Below, piece by piece: positions 9,042 to 19,064 of a DNA stretch of 42,386 nucleotides. Under the pieces are notes generated by a model. That model saw only the letters and a program-made list of their open reading frames with translations, ran no database searches and was not told where the DNA came from. Origin of the DNA: Betaproteobacteria bacterium (GTDB lineage Bacteria > Pseudomonadota > Gammaproteobacteria > Burkholderiales > Burkholderiaceae_F); the NCBI GenBank assembly GCA_005882215.1, contig VBCK01000126.1:1-42386 (forward strand). The letters are read 5' to 3'. The translations under genes were made by a program, and so were the position numbers. Positions within the stretch are counted from its first letter, which is position 1; every line of letters starts with the position of its first letter.

Positions 9042-10851
9042 CGGCGGCCGGGCGATCCGGCTGGGTCTGGGGATTGCGGCAGTTCTGTGCTTCGGCGCAG
9101 CGCCGGCCGCAGGCCAGCAGCCGCCCGAGGCTGCGACCGGGCTGCAGGCGGTTCAGCCGGCCGCGACGGCGCAAAAGCAGATGGCGGCCGCGGCCAATCC
9201 GCTGGCCGCGCGCGCTGGGCTGAAGATCCTGCGCGAGGGCGGCTCGGCCGTCGATGCCGCGATCGCCATGCAAATGGTGCTGACGCTGGTGGAGCCGCAA
9301 AGCTCCGGCATCGGCGGTGGCGCGTTTGTGCTGCACTGGGACGGACAGCGGGTGCAGGCGTACGACGGTCGCGAGACCGCACCGATGGCCGCAACCGAGG
9401 ACCAGTTCATCGGTCCGGATGGGAAGCCGCTGCGGTTCCGGGACGCCGCTGCCAGCGGCCTGTCCGTGGGAGTCCCGGGGGTGGTGCGGATGCTGGAACT
9501 CATCCATCGAGAGCACGGGCGCTTGAAGTGGCCCGTGCTGTTCGAGCCGGCGATCGAGCTGGCGCAGCAGGGATTTCGGGTTTCACCTCGGCTGCACGCG
9601 CTGCTGGAGCGCGAGACTCGCCTGCGCAACGATGCGGCCGCGCGCGCGTATTTCTACGATCCGCAGGGCAACGCGGTTGCGGTCGGAACGCTGCTGAAAA
9701 ATCCGGCGCTGGCCGACACGCTGCGCGCGCTGGCCGCAGGCGGCGCCGACGCGTTCTACCGAGGCCCGATCGCGGCCGATCTGGTGCGCGCCGCGCGAAG
9801 CGAACCACACCACTCCGGCCGGATCACCGAGGCGGACCTCGCCGGATACCGGGCGCGCGAACGTGAGCCGGTGTGCGCCCCTTACCGGAGCTGGACCGTG
9901 TGCGGAATGCCGCTGCCCTCATCGGGCGGCATCGTGACCGCCCAGATCCTCGGCATCCTGAGCCATTTCGAGCTCGAGCCGCTCAGACCGCGCCAGCGCG
10001 GCCCCGACCTGATGCTGCAGCCCGAGGCGATCCACCTGATCAGCGAGGCCGAACGGCTGGCATTCGCAGACCGCAACCTGTACCTGGCCGACCCGGAGTT
10101 CGTGCGCGTCGACGCGGCCGCGCTGCTCGACCCGGGCTACCTTGCCGGGCGTGCCGGGCGAATCGGCGAACGCAGCATGGGGCACGCCGAGCCGGGTCCC
10201 TCGCGCGAGCCGGGTGCCCGCCTCGCGCCGGACTCCTCGCCGCCCAGGCCAGCCACGTCGCACCTGTCCGCGGTCGACGCGTGGGGTCACGCGGTTGCGA
10301 TGACGACCTCGATCGAGGATGGGTTCGGATCGCGCATCTTCGTGCGCGGATTCCTGCTGAACAATCAGCTGACCGATTTCTCCTTCACGCCCCGCGCCCA
10401 GGACCCCGACGGTCAGGTGGCGGCGGGCGGGGCGCCGATCGCCAACCGTGTACAGCCCGGCAAGCGACCGCTGTCGTCGATGTCTCCGACGCTCGTGTTC
10501 GATCGTGGGGGTGGCCAGCTGGTTGCCAGCCTGGGATCGCCGGGCGGAACCTGGATCACGTCGTATCTGGTCAAGACGCTGGTCGGCCTGCTGGACTGGC
10601 AACTGGATGCCCAGCAGGCGATTGCCTTGCCCAACTTCGGCAGCCGTAACGGCCCGACCGAGCTGGAAGCGGACCGTTTCGAGCCTTCGCTCGTGCAGGC
10701 TCTGCAGGCGCGCGGGCATACCGTGGTCCAGATCCCGATGACGAGCGGGCTGCAGGCGATCGCCGCCGCACGGCCAGCATCGCCTCGGAGCGGGATCCGA
10801 TGGATCGGCGGCGCCGATCCCAGGCGGGAAGGCATTGCGATCGGCGATTGA
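9013..10851 (+). CDS. ggt: Gamma-glutamyltransferase (gamma-glutamyltranspeptidase)
   Basis: Ggt cleaves and transfers the gamma-glutamyl group of glutathione and related peptides in the periplasm. The 612-residue precursor has an N-terminal signal peptide (hydrophobic core about residues 18-32, AAPAAGQQ cleavage region). The large-subunit motifs GSAVDAAIAMQM and PQSSGIGGGAF are present, and the autoprocessing site PATSHLSAVDAWG places the catalytic nucleophile at Thr415. The small subunit contains NNQLTDFSF, RPLSSMSPTLVF and GSPGGTWI. Length is usual. ATG 9013 overlaps the SDR gene by 29 bp in another frame, suggesting co-transcription; the start is supported mainly by the signal peptide. 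A Pro/Arg-rich stretch just before Thr415 is slightly longer than usual. Confidence 0.95.
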   Translation: MARSDFSRSNGGRAIRLGLGIAAVLCFGAAPAAGQQPPEAATGLQAVQPAATAQKQMAAAANPLAARAGLKILREGGSAVDAAIAMQMVLTLVEPQSSGIGGGAFVLHWDGQRVQAYDGRETAPMAATEDQFIGPDGKPLRFRDAAASGLSVGVPGVVRMLELIHREHGRLKWPVLFEPAIELAQQGFRVSPRLHALLERETRLRNDAAARAYFYDPQGNAVAVGTLLKNPALADTLRALAAGGADAFYRGPIAADLVRAARSEPHHSGRITEADLAGYRAREREPVCAPYRSWTVCGMPLPSSGGIVTAQILGILSHFELEPLRPRQRGPDLMLQPEAIHLISEAERLAFADRNLYLADPEFVRVDAAALLDPGYLAGRAGRIGERSMGHAEPGPSREPGARLAPDSSPPRPATSHLSAVDAWGHAVAMTTSIEDGFGSRIFVRGFLLNNQLTDFSFTPRAQDPDGQVAAGGAPIANRVQPGKRPLSSMSPTLVFDRGGGQLVASLGSPGGTWITSYLVKTLVGLLDWQLDAQQAIALPNFGSRNGPTELEADRFEPSLVQALQARGHTVVQIPMTSGLQAIAAARPASPRSGIRWIGGADPRREGIAIGD

Positions 10852-10947
10852 CGGCCCGTTCGGCAAACACCTGCGCTTGTCTACGGATTGGAGCCGGGTG
10901 CCGGTCTAAACTGGCTGCGCGACCACCCTGCAACAGGAGCGAGAACG

Positions 10948-11454
10948 ATGACCATCAAGATCGGAGACCGGCTGCCCAGTGGCCAGATCCAGGAATACGT
11001 CGAAGTCGAAACGGCGGGCTGCTCGATCGGCCCCAACCGGTTCGATATCGACCAGCTGACCAAGGGCAAGACGATCGTCGTGTTCGGAGTGCCCGGCGCC
11101 TTCACGCCGACCTGCTCGGCCCAGCATGTTCCCGGATTCGCACGCCACTACGACGAATTCAGGAGCAAGGGCGTGGACGAAATCTGGTGCTTCTCCGTCA
11201 ACGACGCGTTCGTAATGGGAGCATGGGGACGCGACCAGAAGGTCGGCGGCAAAATCCGGATGATGGCCGACGGCTCGGGTGAGTACACGGGCAAGCTGGG
11301 ACTCGAGTTCGACCTGCGCGCCGGCGGGCTGGGCATGCGCTGCCAGCGTTTCTCGATGCTGGTTCAGGACGGGGTCGTTAAAAAGCTCAACGTCGAGGCC
11401 TCCGGCAAGTTCGAAGTGAGCAGCGCCGAAGCGATGCTGCGCCAGCTGGGCTGA
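10948..11454 (+). CDS. Peroxiredoxin, Prx5/PrxII type
   Basis: This 168-residue thiol peroxidase reduces hydrogen peroxide and alkyl hydroperoxides. The active-site segment PGAFTPTCSAQHVPGF places the peroxidatic cysteine at residue 56, with the catalytic Pro/Thr in place. Cys30 and Cys132 are also present; Cys132 (GMRCQRFSML) lies where many homologs have Ser and could serve as a resolving cysteine. The family usually takes electrons from glutathione/glutaredoxin or thioredoxin. ATG 10948 has AGGAG at 10935-10939; the frame is open upstream but the family starts here. The stop is only 4 bp from the convergent sirB1-like gene. Confidence 0.94.
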   Translation: MTIKIGDRLPSGQIQEYVEVETAGCSIGPNRFDIDQLTKGKTIVVFGVPGAFTPTCSAQHVPGFARHYDEFRSKGVDEIWCFSVNDAFVMGAWGRDQKVGGKIRMMADGSGEYTGKLGLEFDLRAGGLGMRCQRFSMLVQDGVVKKLNVEASGKFEVSSAEAMLRQLG

Positions 11455-11458
11455 AACC

Positions 11459-12289
11459 TCAGTTCAGGCGGCTGGCCTGCTCCTGCAGTCGCGCCCACCG
11501 CTGCCGGATCGAGCCTGCGTCCGGTGTGTTCGGATCCAGACGCAGACACGCCAGCAGATCGAGCGCGGCTGCGCGAGGGCAATCCAGCCGCTCGTACAGG
11601 CGGGCACGATCGAGCAGCTGCTCGCGCTCGCCCGGCCGCAGCTCAACCAGCTGCGACTGAACGGCGAGCGCTTCGGCCCACCGGCCCGCCGCCTGGTGCC
11701 GCAGCCTGAGTGCCCGCAGGATCCGGACGGGGATATCGTCCTCCGGCACGCCGCGCAGCAAGCGTTGCAGCGCGCCGCATCCTTCGTCGGCATCGGCGTC
11801 GCCGCAGGTCGAGGCGAGCCTGGACTGCAGCTGCTGCACTGACAGCGTCGCGCCGCGATCCGACACGTCGATCACCAGTACGCGGCCGGTGCACACGAGC
11901 TTGACCAGGAAGCTGTCGGGGAACTCGAGCGCGACCAGCTTCAGTCCGATCGCTCGGCCGATTTCCATGTATAGGATCGACAACGACAACGCGATTCCGG
12001 CCCTTCGCTCGATCACCCGGTGCAGACAGCCCGCATCGGCCCAATCGCCGCCGCTGCGCTCGCCATGAAAACCGAGCTCCTGGAAGAAGAAGAAGTTCAG
12101 CATCCGCAGCCGGTTCAGGACCGAGGCATCGGGTGCGATCCGCCCGCACAGCCGCTGTCCCCAGCCGCGCACGGTTCGAACGACTTCCTCCGGCTGACTG
12201 TCGCGATCCACCAGCCGCGTCAGCGCCGCCACGCTCTCCAGCAAAGCCGGAGCCGGGTCGTGCGGGGTGATGGCGTCGAAACGCTTCAA
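11459..12289 (-). CDS. SirB1-family transglutaminase-like/TPR protein
   Basis: The 276-residue protein has the SirB1 layout. An N-terminal transglutaminase-like domain (about residues 25-150) includes LNFFFFQELGFHGERSGGDW and RRAGIALSLSILYMEIGRAIGL, and a C-terminal helical repeat region (about 190-270) contains ERLDCPRAAALDLLACLRLDPN. The catalytic Cys of true transglutaminases is not evident. SirB1 proteins are widespread; a peptidase or scaffold role has been suggested but none is established. The gene lies downstream of murJ on the same strand with a 107-bp gap holding a palindromic repeat. The SirB1-MurJ-RpsT neighbourhood is typical of Burkholderiales. The start is ATG at 12289. Confidence 0.88.
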   Translation of the reverse strand: MKRFDAITPHDPAPALLESVAALTRLVDRDSQPEEVVRTVRGWGQRLCGRIAPDASVLNRLRMLNFFFFQELGFHGERSGGDWADAGCLHRVIERRAGIALSLSILYMEIGRAIGLKLVALEFPDSFLVKLVCTGRVLVIDVSDRGATLSVQQLQSRLASTCGDADADEGCGALQRLLRGVPEDDIPVRILRALRLRHQAAGRWAEALAVQSQLVELRPGEREQLLDRARLYERLDCPRAAALDLLACLRLDPNTPDAGSIRQRWARLQEQASRLN

Positions 12290-12311
12290 GTTAGGTGGAA
12301 AAGATCACGTG

Positions 12312-12375
12312 GGACCCTCACCCCCGGCGTAGCCGGGCGAAGCCCGGCCCCTCTCCGCAGAGGGGGAGAGGAGGC
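12312..12375. repeat. CCCTCACCCC-type intergenic palindromic repeat between murJ and sirB1-like gene
   Basis: The segment contains CCCTCACCCCCGGC, an inverted GCCGGGCGAAGCCCGGC hairpin and CCCCTCTCC with its partner GGGGAGAGG. It shares the CCCTCACCCCC...CCCCTCTCC framework with the hairpin after hppA (8186-8224). It probably acts as a transcript-processing or termination element in the murJ operon; mobility is likely, but no transposase is nearby. Confidence 0.6.
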
Positions 12376-12396
12376 AAAAGGCGTCGCAGGGCAGGT

Positions 12397-13959
12397 TCAT
12401 GAGGAACGCAGTACGAAGTCGCGCAATCTGAAGCCGACCAGCCAAAGCACCGAAATGTAAAGCGCGCCACCTGCACCGACCACCGCCGAGATCCACAGCA
12501 GCCGGTCGGCGAACGAGGAAGCCTGGCTCGGCACGGGCAGGTAGGTGCGGATGAGCCAAAGTAGCACCGCCAGCGCACACAGCGCAAGCAGCAGCCTGCC
12601 GCAGAAAACGGCCCAGCCGGGGGACGGGTGGTAAATACCGCGCCGCCGCAGACCGAACAGCAGCATCACCGCGTTGGCGCACGCACCCAGGCTCACCGAC
12701 AGCGCCAGGCCGGCATGGCGCAGCCAGGGCACCAGCGCTACGTTCGCAAGCTGGGTGGCGACCAGCACCACGACCGCGATTTTCACCGGGGTCCGAATGT
12801 CCTGACGCGCGTAGAACCCCGGGGCCAGGATCTTGATCGCGATCAGCCCGATCAGGCCGACCGCGTATCCGATCAGCGCGGTGGCGGTCTGCGTGACGTC
12901 GTGCGCACCGAAACGACCTCCTGCAAACAGCGCCGCGATCATTCCGTCGGCCAGCAGCACCAACGCCAGCATCGCCGGCAACGCCATCAAGCACGTCATC
13001 CGCAGCCCCCAGTCGAGCAGGCGGCTGTATTGCTCGGGCCGATCGTCGGCGAAAGCGCGCGACAGGCTGGGCAGCAGCACGGTGCCCAGCGCGACGCCCA
13101 GCAGCGCGGTCGGAAACTCCATCAGGCGATCGGCGAAGTACAACCATGCGTTGCTGCCCGCACCCAGGTGCGAGGCGATCGCGGTGTTGACGATGAGGCT
13201 CACCTGTGCGACCGAAACCGCGAACACGGCCGGCCCCATCTGCCGCAGCACTCGCCGCACCTGCGGATCGACCAGCGACGTCCGCAGCCCGACCATCGTC
13301 GGCAGCATCCCGATGCGTGCCAGCGCGGGCACCTGGATCGCGAGCTGCAGTACGCCGCCCAGCAGTACCCCGATGGCCAGGGCCAGGATGGGAGGATGCA
13401 CATGCGGCGCCGCCAGCACGGTGAGCGCGATCATCGATACGTTCAGCAGCACCGGGGTGACTGCCGGAACCGCAAAGCGGCCAAACGTGTTCAGCGCGCC
13501 GGCCGCGCACGCAACCAGCGACATGCACAGGATGTACGGGAACATCCACCGGGTCAGCAGCGTGGCCAGGTCGAACACGGGCGGCGTCTTCAGAAAACCA
13601 CTGGCGATCAGCACCACCAGGGCCGGGGCGGCCACCACGCCGAGCGCCGAAACGGCCAGCACCGTCCAGAACAGCGCCGAGGCCACATGCGAGAGCAGCT
13701 CGCGGGCGCGCTCCGAGCCGCCGGTGGACTGCGTGTGGGCGAAGATCGGCACGAAGGCCTGCGAAAACGCTCCCTCGGCGAACAGGCGCCGCAGCAGGTT
13801 CGGCAGGCGGAACGCGACCGAAAAGGCATCCATGTCGCTGGCGGCGCCGAAAATGCGCGCGATCAGCACCTCGCGCACCAGCCCTGTGATGCGGGACACA
13901 AGGGTCAGTCCGCTCACGGCGACCGTGGCGCGCAGCAAATTCAAGGCAGGACGCTTCAA
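12397..13959 (-). CDS. murJ: Lipid II flippase MurJ
   Basis: MurJ moves lipid II across the cytoplasmic membrane for peptidoglycan synthesis. The 520-residue protein has about 14 hydrophobic segments. It carries the family N-terminal block VSRITGLVREVLIARIFGA, then DAFSVAFRLPNLLRRLFAEGAFSQAFVP with the conserved Arg and Glu residues, and later YFADRLMEFPTALLGVALGTVLLPSLSR. Length fits the family. The frame opens with TTG at 13959; a second TTG at 13944 (LNLLRA) matches the usual family start better, and no ribosome-binding site decides between them. rpsT lies divergently upstream, and the sirB1-like gene follows. Confidence 0.95.
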   Translation of the reverse strand: MKRPALNLLRATVAVSGLTLVSRITGLVREVLIARIFGAASDMDAFSVAFRLPNLLRRLFAEGAFSQAFVPIFAHTQSTGGSERARELLSHVASALFWTVLAVSALGVVAAPALVVLIASGFLKTPPVFDLATLLTRWMFPYILCMSLVACAAGALNTFGRFAVPAVTPVLLNVSMIALTVLAAPHVHPPILALAIGVLLGGVLQLAIQVPALARIGMLPTMVGLRTSLVDPQVRRVLRQMGPAVFAVSVAQVSLIVNTAIASHLGAGSNAWLYFADRLMEFPTALLGVALGTVLLPSLSRAFADDRPEQYSRLLDWGLRMTCLMALPAMLALVLLADGMIAALFAGGRFGAHDVTQTATALIGYAVGLIGLIAIKILAPGFYARQDIRTPVKIAVVVLVATQLANVALVPWLRHAGLALSVSLGACANAVMLLFGLRRRGIYHPSPGWAVFCGRLLLALCALAVLLWLIRTYLPVPSQASSFADRLLWISAVVGAGGALYISVLWLVGFRLRDFVLRSS

Positions 13960-14003
13960 GCAGGCGGAACGGTCGAAGCCGCTCGTAGGGAACGAAGGAT
14001 GGT

Positions 14004-14013
14004 GTGGTAAAGT
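14004..14013 (+). promoter_or_regulatory. Possible extended -10 for rpsT
   Basis: TGGTAAAGT within 14004-14013 fits an extended -10 (TGn followed by TAAAGT) about 80 bp before rpsT. No good -35 is visible at the usual distance, so this is a weak call based only on position and the TG motif. Confidence 0.25.
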
Positions 14014-14091
14014 TTAAAGATTTAGCGCTTCCTGCGCCCGGCGCCCAGGAAGAAAATCGACCGAGGAAAGCTCCGGACGAAAGACGGACCA

Positions 14092-14355
14092 ATGGCGAAT
14101 ACGAAGCAGGCCCGCAAGCGATCCCACCAGGCGCGGGTGCGCAATCAGCACAACACGGCGTTGCGCTCGCGCCTGCGCACGGCGATCAAGAAGGTGCGAA
14201 AAGCCATCGCCGGCGGCGACAAGGCGGCGGCGACGGCGGAATTGCGCGCGTCCACCCGCGTGGTCGATTCGATCGCCGACAAGAAAGTGGTCCATAAGAA
14301 CCTGGCGGCCCGCAACAAGAGTCGCCTGGCGGCCGCCATCAAAGCGATGGCTTAG
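14092..14355 (+). CDS. rpsT: 30S ribosomal protein S20
   Basis: This 87-residue, Lys/Arg/Ala-rich protein begins [20 protein letters not shown] and ends [13 protein letters not shown], matching S20, which binds 16S rRNA early in 30S assembly. Length is typical. ATG 14092 is preceded by a GGA-rich stretch (GAGGAAAGCTCCGGACGAAAG) rather than one canonical site. S20 translation is autoregulated in E. coli, where the start is UUG; here the start is ATG, so that exact mechanism cannot be assumed. It is divergent from murJ and about 200 bp upstream of the decarboxylase-argF pair. Confidence 0.97.
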   Translation: MANTKQARKRSHQARVRNQHNTALRSRLRTAIKKVRKAIAGGDKAAATAELRASTRVVDSIADKKVVHKNLAARNKSRLAAAIKAMA

Positions 14356-14562
14356 CCACGAGCCAGCTCCTGCGGGGGCCGACCGACCGTGGCACGCCGC
14401 CTGCCAGCCCGTTACCGCGCTGCCGGTCAGCGGTCCCTTGTCCCCTGAACCAGTTTCCTGCGTCCGGCTGCGCGGTTGCCTGTCAACCGCGCGGTATCGC
14501 TTGCGTTTAGGCACCAATTCGCGCATAAAACCCCAATCGCCTTCAGTACCCTTGCGGCCAGC

Positions 14563-16634
14563 ATGAGTGCCCGCCCCGCCATGGCCAAACCGACCTCCAA
14601 GGTTCTGGTGATCAACGATGAACCGCTGATCCTGAAGGAGCTGCTGAAGGGACTGAATGCCGCGGCCAGATCGCTGGACAACCCGTTCGGCATTTCGTTC
14701 ACAGGGGCACTGACCGCCAAGGAGGGGCTGGCGCTGATCGAGCGCGACGGCGACATCCAGGTCGTGATCGTCGACGACAAGCTGTATGCGGTGGAGGATG
14801 GACCGCGCCGGCAGCAGCGCAACGGCAGCCGCAACGGCAAGACCCCGCCAGGGCGCGAGCCGTCCCGCACTCTGCAGGTGAGCGCGCTGAAGCTGGTGCA
14901 GAAGATCACCGCGCTGCGGCCCGAGCTCGACCTGTACATCCTGATCGAGAAGGAGCGCGAGGACGAAGTCGTCGACACCTTGTTCGCCGAGGCCGTCGAT
15001 GGCTACTTCTACCGGGAGGAACGCGACTATCGCGGCATGTACCGGATCCTGAACGCGCAGATCGCGGAGCGGGCCCGGACGCCGTTTTACGACGCGCTGT
15101 GCGCCTACGTGCTGGCCGCCAAGGACGCCTGGCATACGCCCGGCCATTCCAGCGGCGACTCGTTGCGCGGAAGCCCGTGGGTGAACGACTTCTACGAATT
15201 CATGGGCGAACACGTGTTCGACGCCGATCTTTCGGTGTCGGCCAAGGCCCTGGATTCGCTGATGGAGCCGACCGGCGTGATCGCCGAGGCGCAGCAGATG
15301 GCGGCCAAGGCCTTCGGCGCCCGCAAGACCTTCTTCGCGACCAACGGCACCTCCACCTCGAACAAGGTGATCCTGCAGACCCTGATCGCCCCGGGCGAAA
15401 AACTGCTGCTCGATCGCAACTGCCACAAATCGGTCCATCACGGCGTGGTGCTGTCCGGCGCGCAGCCCGTGTACATGGACTCGAGCGTAAACCGTCAGTA
15501 CGGGGTGTTCGGACCGGTGCCGCGTGCCACGATCCTGCGCGCCATCAGCGAGCACCCGGACGCGCAGCTTCTGGTGCTGACCTCGTGCACTTACGACGGC
15601 CTGCGCTACGACCTGAAACCGGTCATCGACGCGGCCCACGCGAGCGGCATCAAGGTGCTGATCGACGAAGCCTGGTACGGCCACGCGCGCTTCCATCCGG
15701 ACTTGCGGCCCACCGCGCTGGAAGCCGGCGCCGACTACGTGACGCAGTCGATGCACAAGACGCTGTCGGCGTTCTCGCAGGCCGCGATGATCCACGTGAA
15801 CGATCCGGCCCTTCGCGAGCACATCTTCCGCGAAAACTTCAACATGCACACCTCGACCAGCCCGATGTACAGCCTGATCGCGAGCCTGGACGTGGGTCGC
15901 AAGCAGGCCGTGATGGAGGGCTACAAGCTGCTGGAGCGCACGCTGATGCTCGCCTCCGAGCTGCGCCAGCAGATCAACTCGACCGGCGTGTTCCGCGTGC
16001 TCGAGCTGGAGGACCTGCTGCCGGAGGAAGTGCGCAACGACAACATCCGGCTCGATCCGACCAAGATCACGGTCGATATTTCCTCGTGCGGGATGACGGT
16101 CGACGAGCTGCAGCAGGAGCTGTTCACACGGTTCAACATCACGGTGGAAAAGTCGACCGTCAATACGCTCACGCTGCTCCTGACGATCGGAACCACGCGC
16201 TCGAAGTGCTCGCGCCTGTACGACGCGCTGATGCGGATCGCGCGCGAAAAGCGCACGCCCCGGCGCCTGTACCGCACCCCCGACCTGCCGCCCTTCACCG
16301 AGCTGGTCTACCTGCCGCGCGACGCCTATTACTGCGGCGGCGAACTGGTCCCGCTGCTGAACGACAACGACCAGCCCAACCAGGAGCTGCTCGGCCGCAT
16401 CTGCGCCGATCAGATCGTGCCGTATCCACCCGGCATCCCGGTTCTGGTTCCCGGCCAGCTGGTGACCGACAACATCGTCGAGTTCCTGATCCGTTACCTG
16501 CGCGTGCAGAGCAAGGTCGAGCTGCACGGCGTCGTCTACCAGGGTTATTTTCCGAGCATCCGCGTACTCACGGCCGCCGAACGCAACCGCCTCACGGCGC
16601 TGACCGGCGCGCAGCAGGCGCGCATCGCCGCCTG

Positions 16635-16635
<1 letters not shown>
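14563..16635 (+). CDS. Orn/Lys/Arg decarboxylase, PLP-dependent, large form
   Basis: This fold-type I PLP enzyme is of about 690 residues and removes the alpha-carboxyl of a basic amino acid, giving putrescine, cadaverine or agmatine. A response-regulator-like N-terminal wing domain (about residues 10-150, KVLVINDEPLILKEL) precedes the catalytic core. The core has HTPGHSSGDS, FATNGTSTSNKVI, VLIDEAWYGHARFHP and SMHKTLSAFSQ; the PLP lysine is residue 399 counting from ATG 14563. An alternative ATG at 14581 (MAKPTSKV) is equally good; the frame is open further upstream without family similarity. The wing has a basic low-complexity insert (RRQQRNGSRNGK). The TGA stop overlaps the argF start, so the two are translationally coupled. 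Substrate preference cannot be read from the sequence. Confidence 0.93.
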
Positions 16636-17558
<923 letters not shown>

Positions 17559-17559
17559 C

Positions 17560-17598
17560 CTGCGGGAGTACCTGCGACTGGGCCGCGACGTCGAGTAA
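17560..17598 (+). repeat. Degenerate tandem copy of the argF 3' end
   Basis: Directly after the argF stop, 39 bases ending in TAA encode LREYLRLGRDVE in phase. This parallels the true argF tail LLEYLLLGFEVQ (17520-17558). About two thirds of the bases match. It looks like an old tandem duplication or the remnant of a different C-terminus; it has no start of its own. Confidence 0.5.
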
Positions 17599-17607
17599 TC
17601 CCCGCGA

Positions 17608-17865
17608 TCAGCGTCTGGGCCGCTGTCCGGCGAACGGCGGCCTCTCATCGATATGGCGGAACGTGATGCGCCCCTTGCTCATGTCGTAGGGCGACAGTTC
17701 CAGCGAAACCTTGTCGCCCGCCAGGATCCGGATCCGGTGCTTGCGCATCTTCCCTGCGGAATAGGCGACCAGCTTGTGTCCGTTGTCCAACGTGACTCGA
17801 AACCGGGAGTCGGGCAGCACTTCGCTGACGACTCCGTTCATTTCGATGTGTTCTTCTTTCGCCAT
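17608..17865 (-). CDS. infA: Translation initiation factor IF-1
   Basis: This 85-residue OB-fold protein binds the ribosomal A site during initiation. [47 protein letters not shown] and [18 protein letters not shown] are the canonical blocks. It is longer than the 72-residue standard by a basic C-terminal tail ending [11 protein letters not shown], a form seen as a second infA copy in Burkholderiales. The ATG at 17865 has a GGAGG-type site just upstream. It is convergent with argF. The cold-shock gene lies 191 bp upstream on the same strand, fitting a role in growth or temperature adaptation, though that is inference. Confidence 0.96.
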   Translation of the reverse strand: MAKEEHIEMNGVVSEVLPDSRFRVTLDNGHKLVAYSAGKMRKHRIRILAGDKVSLELSPYDMSKGRITFRHIDERPPFAGQRPRR

Positions 17866-18004
17866 GACGACACCTCCGGGGTGAAAAGGAACGGATCAGC
17901 TGGCACGCGCCGGCCTATCCGGCAAGGGCGGCGCCGGGCTTTGGCCCGGGTCCGCGTCCCCGCAGGGCGACCGCGCCCGCGCAATGCGCGGCGCGGAAGG
18001 AGCA

Positions 18005-18031
18005 AGAAAGAGCGCGGCGCAGCGGCCGCAC
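18005..18031 (-). terminator. Possible terminator after cold-shock gene
   Basis: Read on the minus strand, GCGGC and GCCGC can pair around a short loop about 30-50 bases beyond the cold-shock stop, followed by GCTCTTTCTT. The T-rich tail makes an intrinsic terminator plausible, but the stem is short. Confidence 0.35.
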
Positions 18032-18056
18032 CCTTTCCTGCCTGTTCGATTGCCGG

Positions 18057-18260
18057 TCAGACGATCTGGATCTCGGCCGCCTGCGGGCCCTTTGCGCCCT
18101 GCTTGACGACAAACTCCACCTTCTGACCTTCGCTCAGCGACTTGAAGCCGCTGGTGCGAATCTCGGAGAAGTGCGCGAACAGGTCCTTGCCGCCATCTTC
18201 TGGCGTGATGAATCCGAACCCTTTAGCGTCGTTGAACCACTTGACGGTGCCACTTGCCAT
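18057..18260 (-). CDS. Cold-shock domain protein, CspA family
   Basis: This 67-residue nucleic-acid chaperone starts [20 protein letters not shown] and contains both RNA-binding motifs, KGFGFI (RNP1) and LFAHF (RNP2). It ends in [10 protein letters not shown], and length is exactly typical. The ATG at 18260 follows AAGGTACGAAAAA on the coding strand. About 200 bases of AT-richer DNA upstream, before the next gene, could make a long 5' leader as in other cold-shock genes, where leader structure controls expression. Confidence 0.96.
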   Translation of the reverse strand: MASGTVKWFNDAKGFGFITPEDGGKDLFAHFSEIRTSGFKSLSEGQKVEFVVKQGAKGPQAAEIQIV

Positions 18261-18530
18261 TTTTTCGTACCTTGAAAAGTGAATGAAAAAGTAATCGACC
18301 GCGAGAACGCCTCGCAGCGAGCCAACGCTCAAGAAACGTGTACCTGGGGGAAACCTGAGATACGCCGCGGCGATTCTGTTGCGGCGGGTCAGGAAGGACC
18401 GGAGGAAATACGAAACTTCAACGAAAGCCCGGCTAAGTTACGCGCTTCCCCACTGCGTGTCGAGCGATATATTTTGCGGCTGCGCGCTTGAATTCCGCCG
18501 ATACCGCATTCCCGTCTCGATATCTGGGGC
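18261..18530. promoter_or_regulatory. Intergenic region: presumed cold-shock gene leader and divergent promoters
   Basis: This 270-bp gap lies between the minus-strand cold-shock gene and the plus-strand SRPBCC gene. On the minus strand, TTCAAG and TATATC (within about 18465-18495) are spaced 15 bp apart and could be a weak promoter, giving a leader of about 200 nt. I found no small gene here. Confidence 0.3.
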
Positions 18531-19040
18531 ATGGACCCGGAACCGCATGCACGCGCTTCCTGGGTCCATACTTCTTTGATGCAGGAAGTTCAAACGTACA
18601 TCGATATTGGAGCCCCGGCGTCGCTTGTTTGGGCCATTCTGGCCGACTTTGGTACCTACCGCCGGTGGAATCCGTTGATTCGCGGGGTCCTCGGCCGGCC
18701 CTCGAACGGTGCCGAGATCGAAATCAGCCTCAGATCGCCGCAGGGCGAAGACGTCAGTATTCGCTCGACGATCGTGCGCGTTCGCGAACCTCGCGAGTTG
18801 CGCTGGCGGGAGCGCTGGACGGTGCCGGGGCTGTTTTCCTCGGAGCGTCGATTCCGGATCGAACCGCTCGACGAGGGGGGCGTTCGGTTCCACCATGGCG
18901 AACAGGCGCGGGGAATCATGGTCCCGCTGCTCAATCAGCGCCGTCGGCTGCGGGGCAAGTCCGGCTTCGATGCGATGAACACTGCCTTGAAGCAGCGCGC
19001 CGAGCGCGCATGGGCCGACGCCCCTCAGGCGACCACCTAA
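18531..19040 (+). CDS. SRPBCC (START/polyketide-cyclase-like) domain protein
   Basis: The protein has up to 169 residues. From residue 17, MQEVQTYIDIGAPASLVWAI is the typical first strand and helix of the SRPBCC ligand-binding fold, followed by DFGTYRRWNPLIR. A run of beta strands comes next, ending in the long C-terminal helix FDAMNTALKQRAERA. The fold binds hydrophobic ligands; no catalytic residues mark a specific reaction. The start may be ATG 18531 or ATG 18579, the latter matching the domain edge. The next small gene lies 24 bp downstream and may be co-transcribed. I do not recognise a named ortholog. Confidence 0.82.
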   Translation: MDPEPHARASWVHTSLMQEVQTYIDIGAPASLVWAILADFGTYRRWNPLIRGVLGRPSNGAEIEISLRSPQGEDVSIRSTIVRVREPRELRWRERWTVPGLFSSERRFRIEPLDEGGVRFHHGEQARGIMVPLLNQRRRLRGKSGFDAMNTALKQRAERAWADAPQATT

Positions 19041-19064
19041 CGGGATCACCAGAAAGGACAGCAG

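Noticed and set aside
10170-10260. Pro/Arg-rich stretch before the catalytic Thr of Ggt as another element insertion
   Set aside because: No palindromic core or CCCGCCTTCGC ends; this region is naturally variable in length in gamma-glutamyltransferases.
14014-16527. Very long minus-strand open frame (about 837 codons) across rpsT and the decarboxylase
   Set aside because: It is antisense to two clear genes. The peptide is His/Arg/Gln-rich with no domain, as expected from reversed GC-rich codons.
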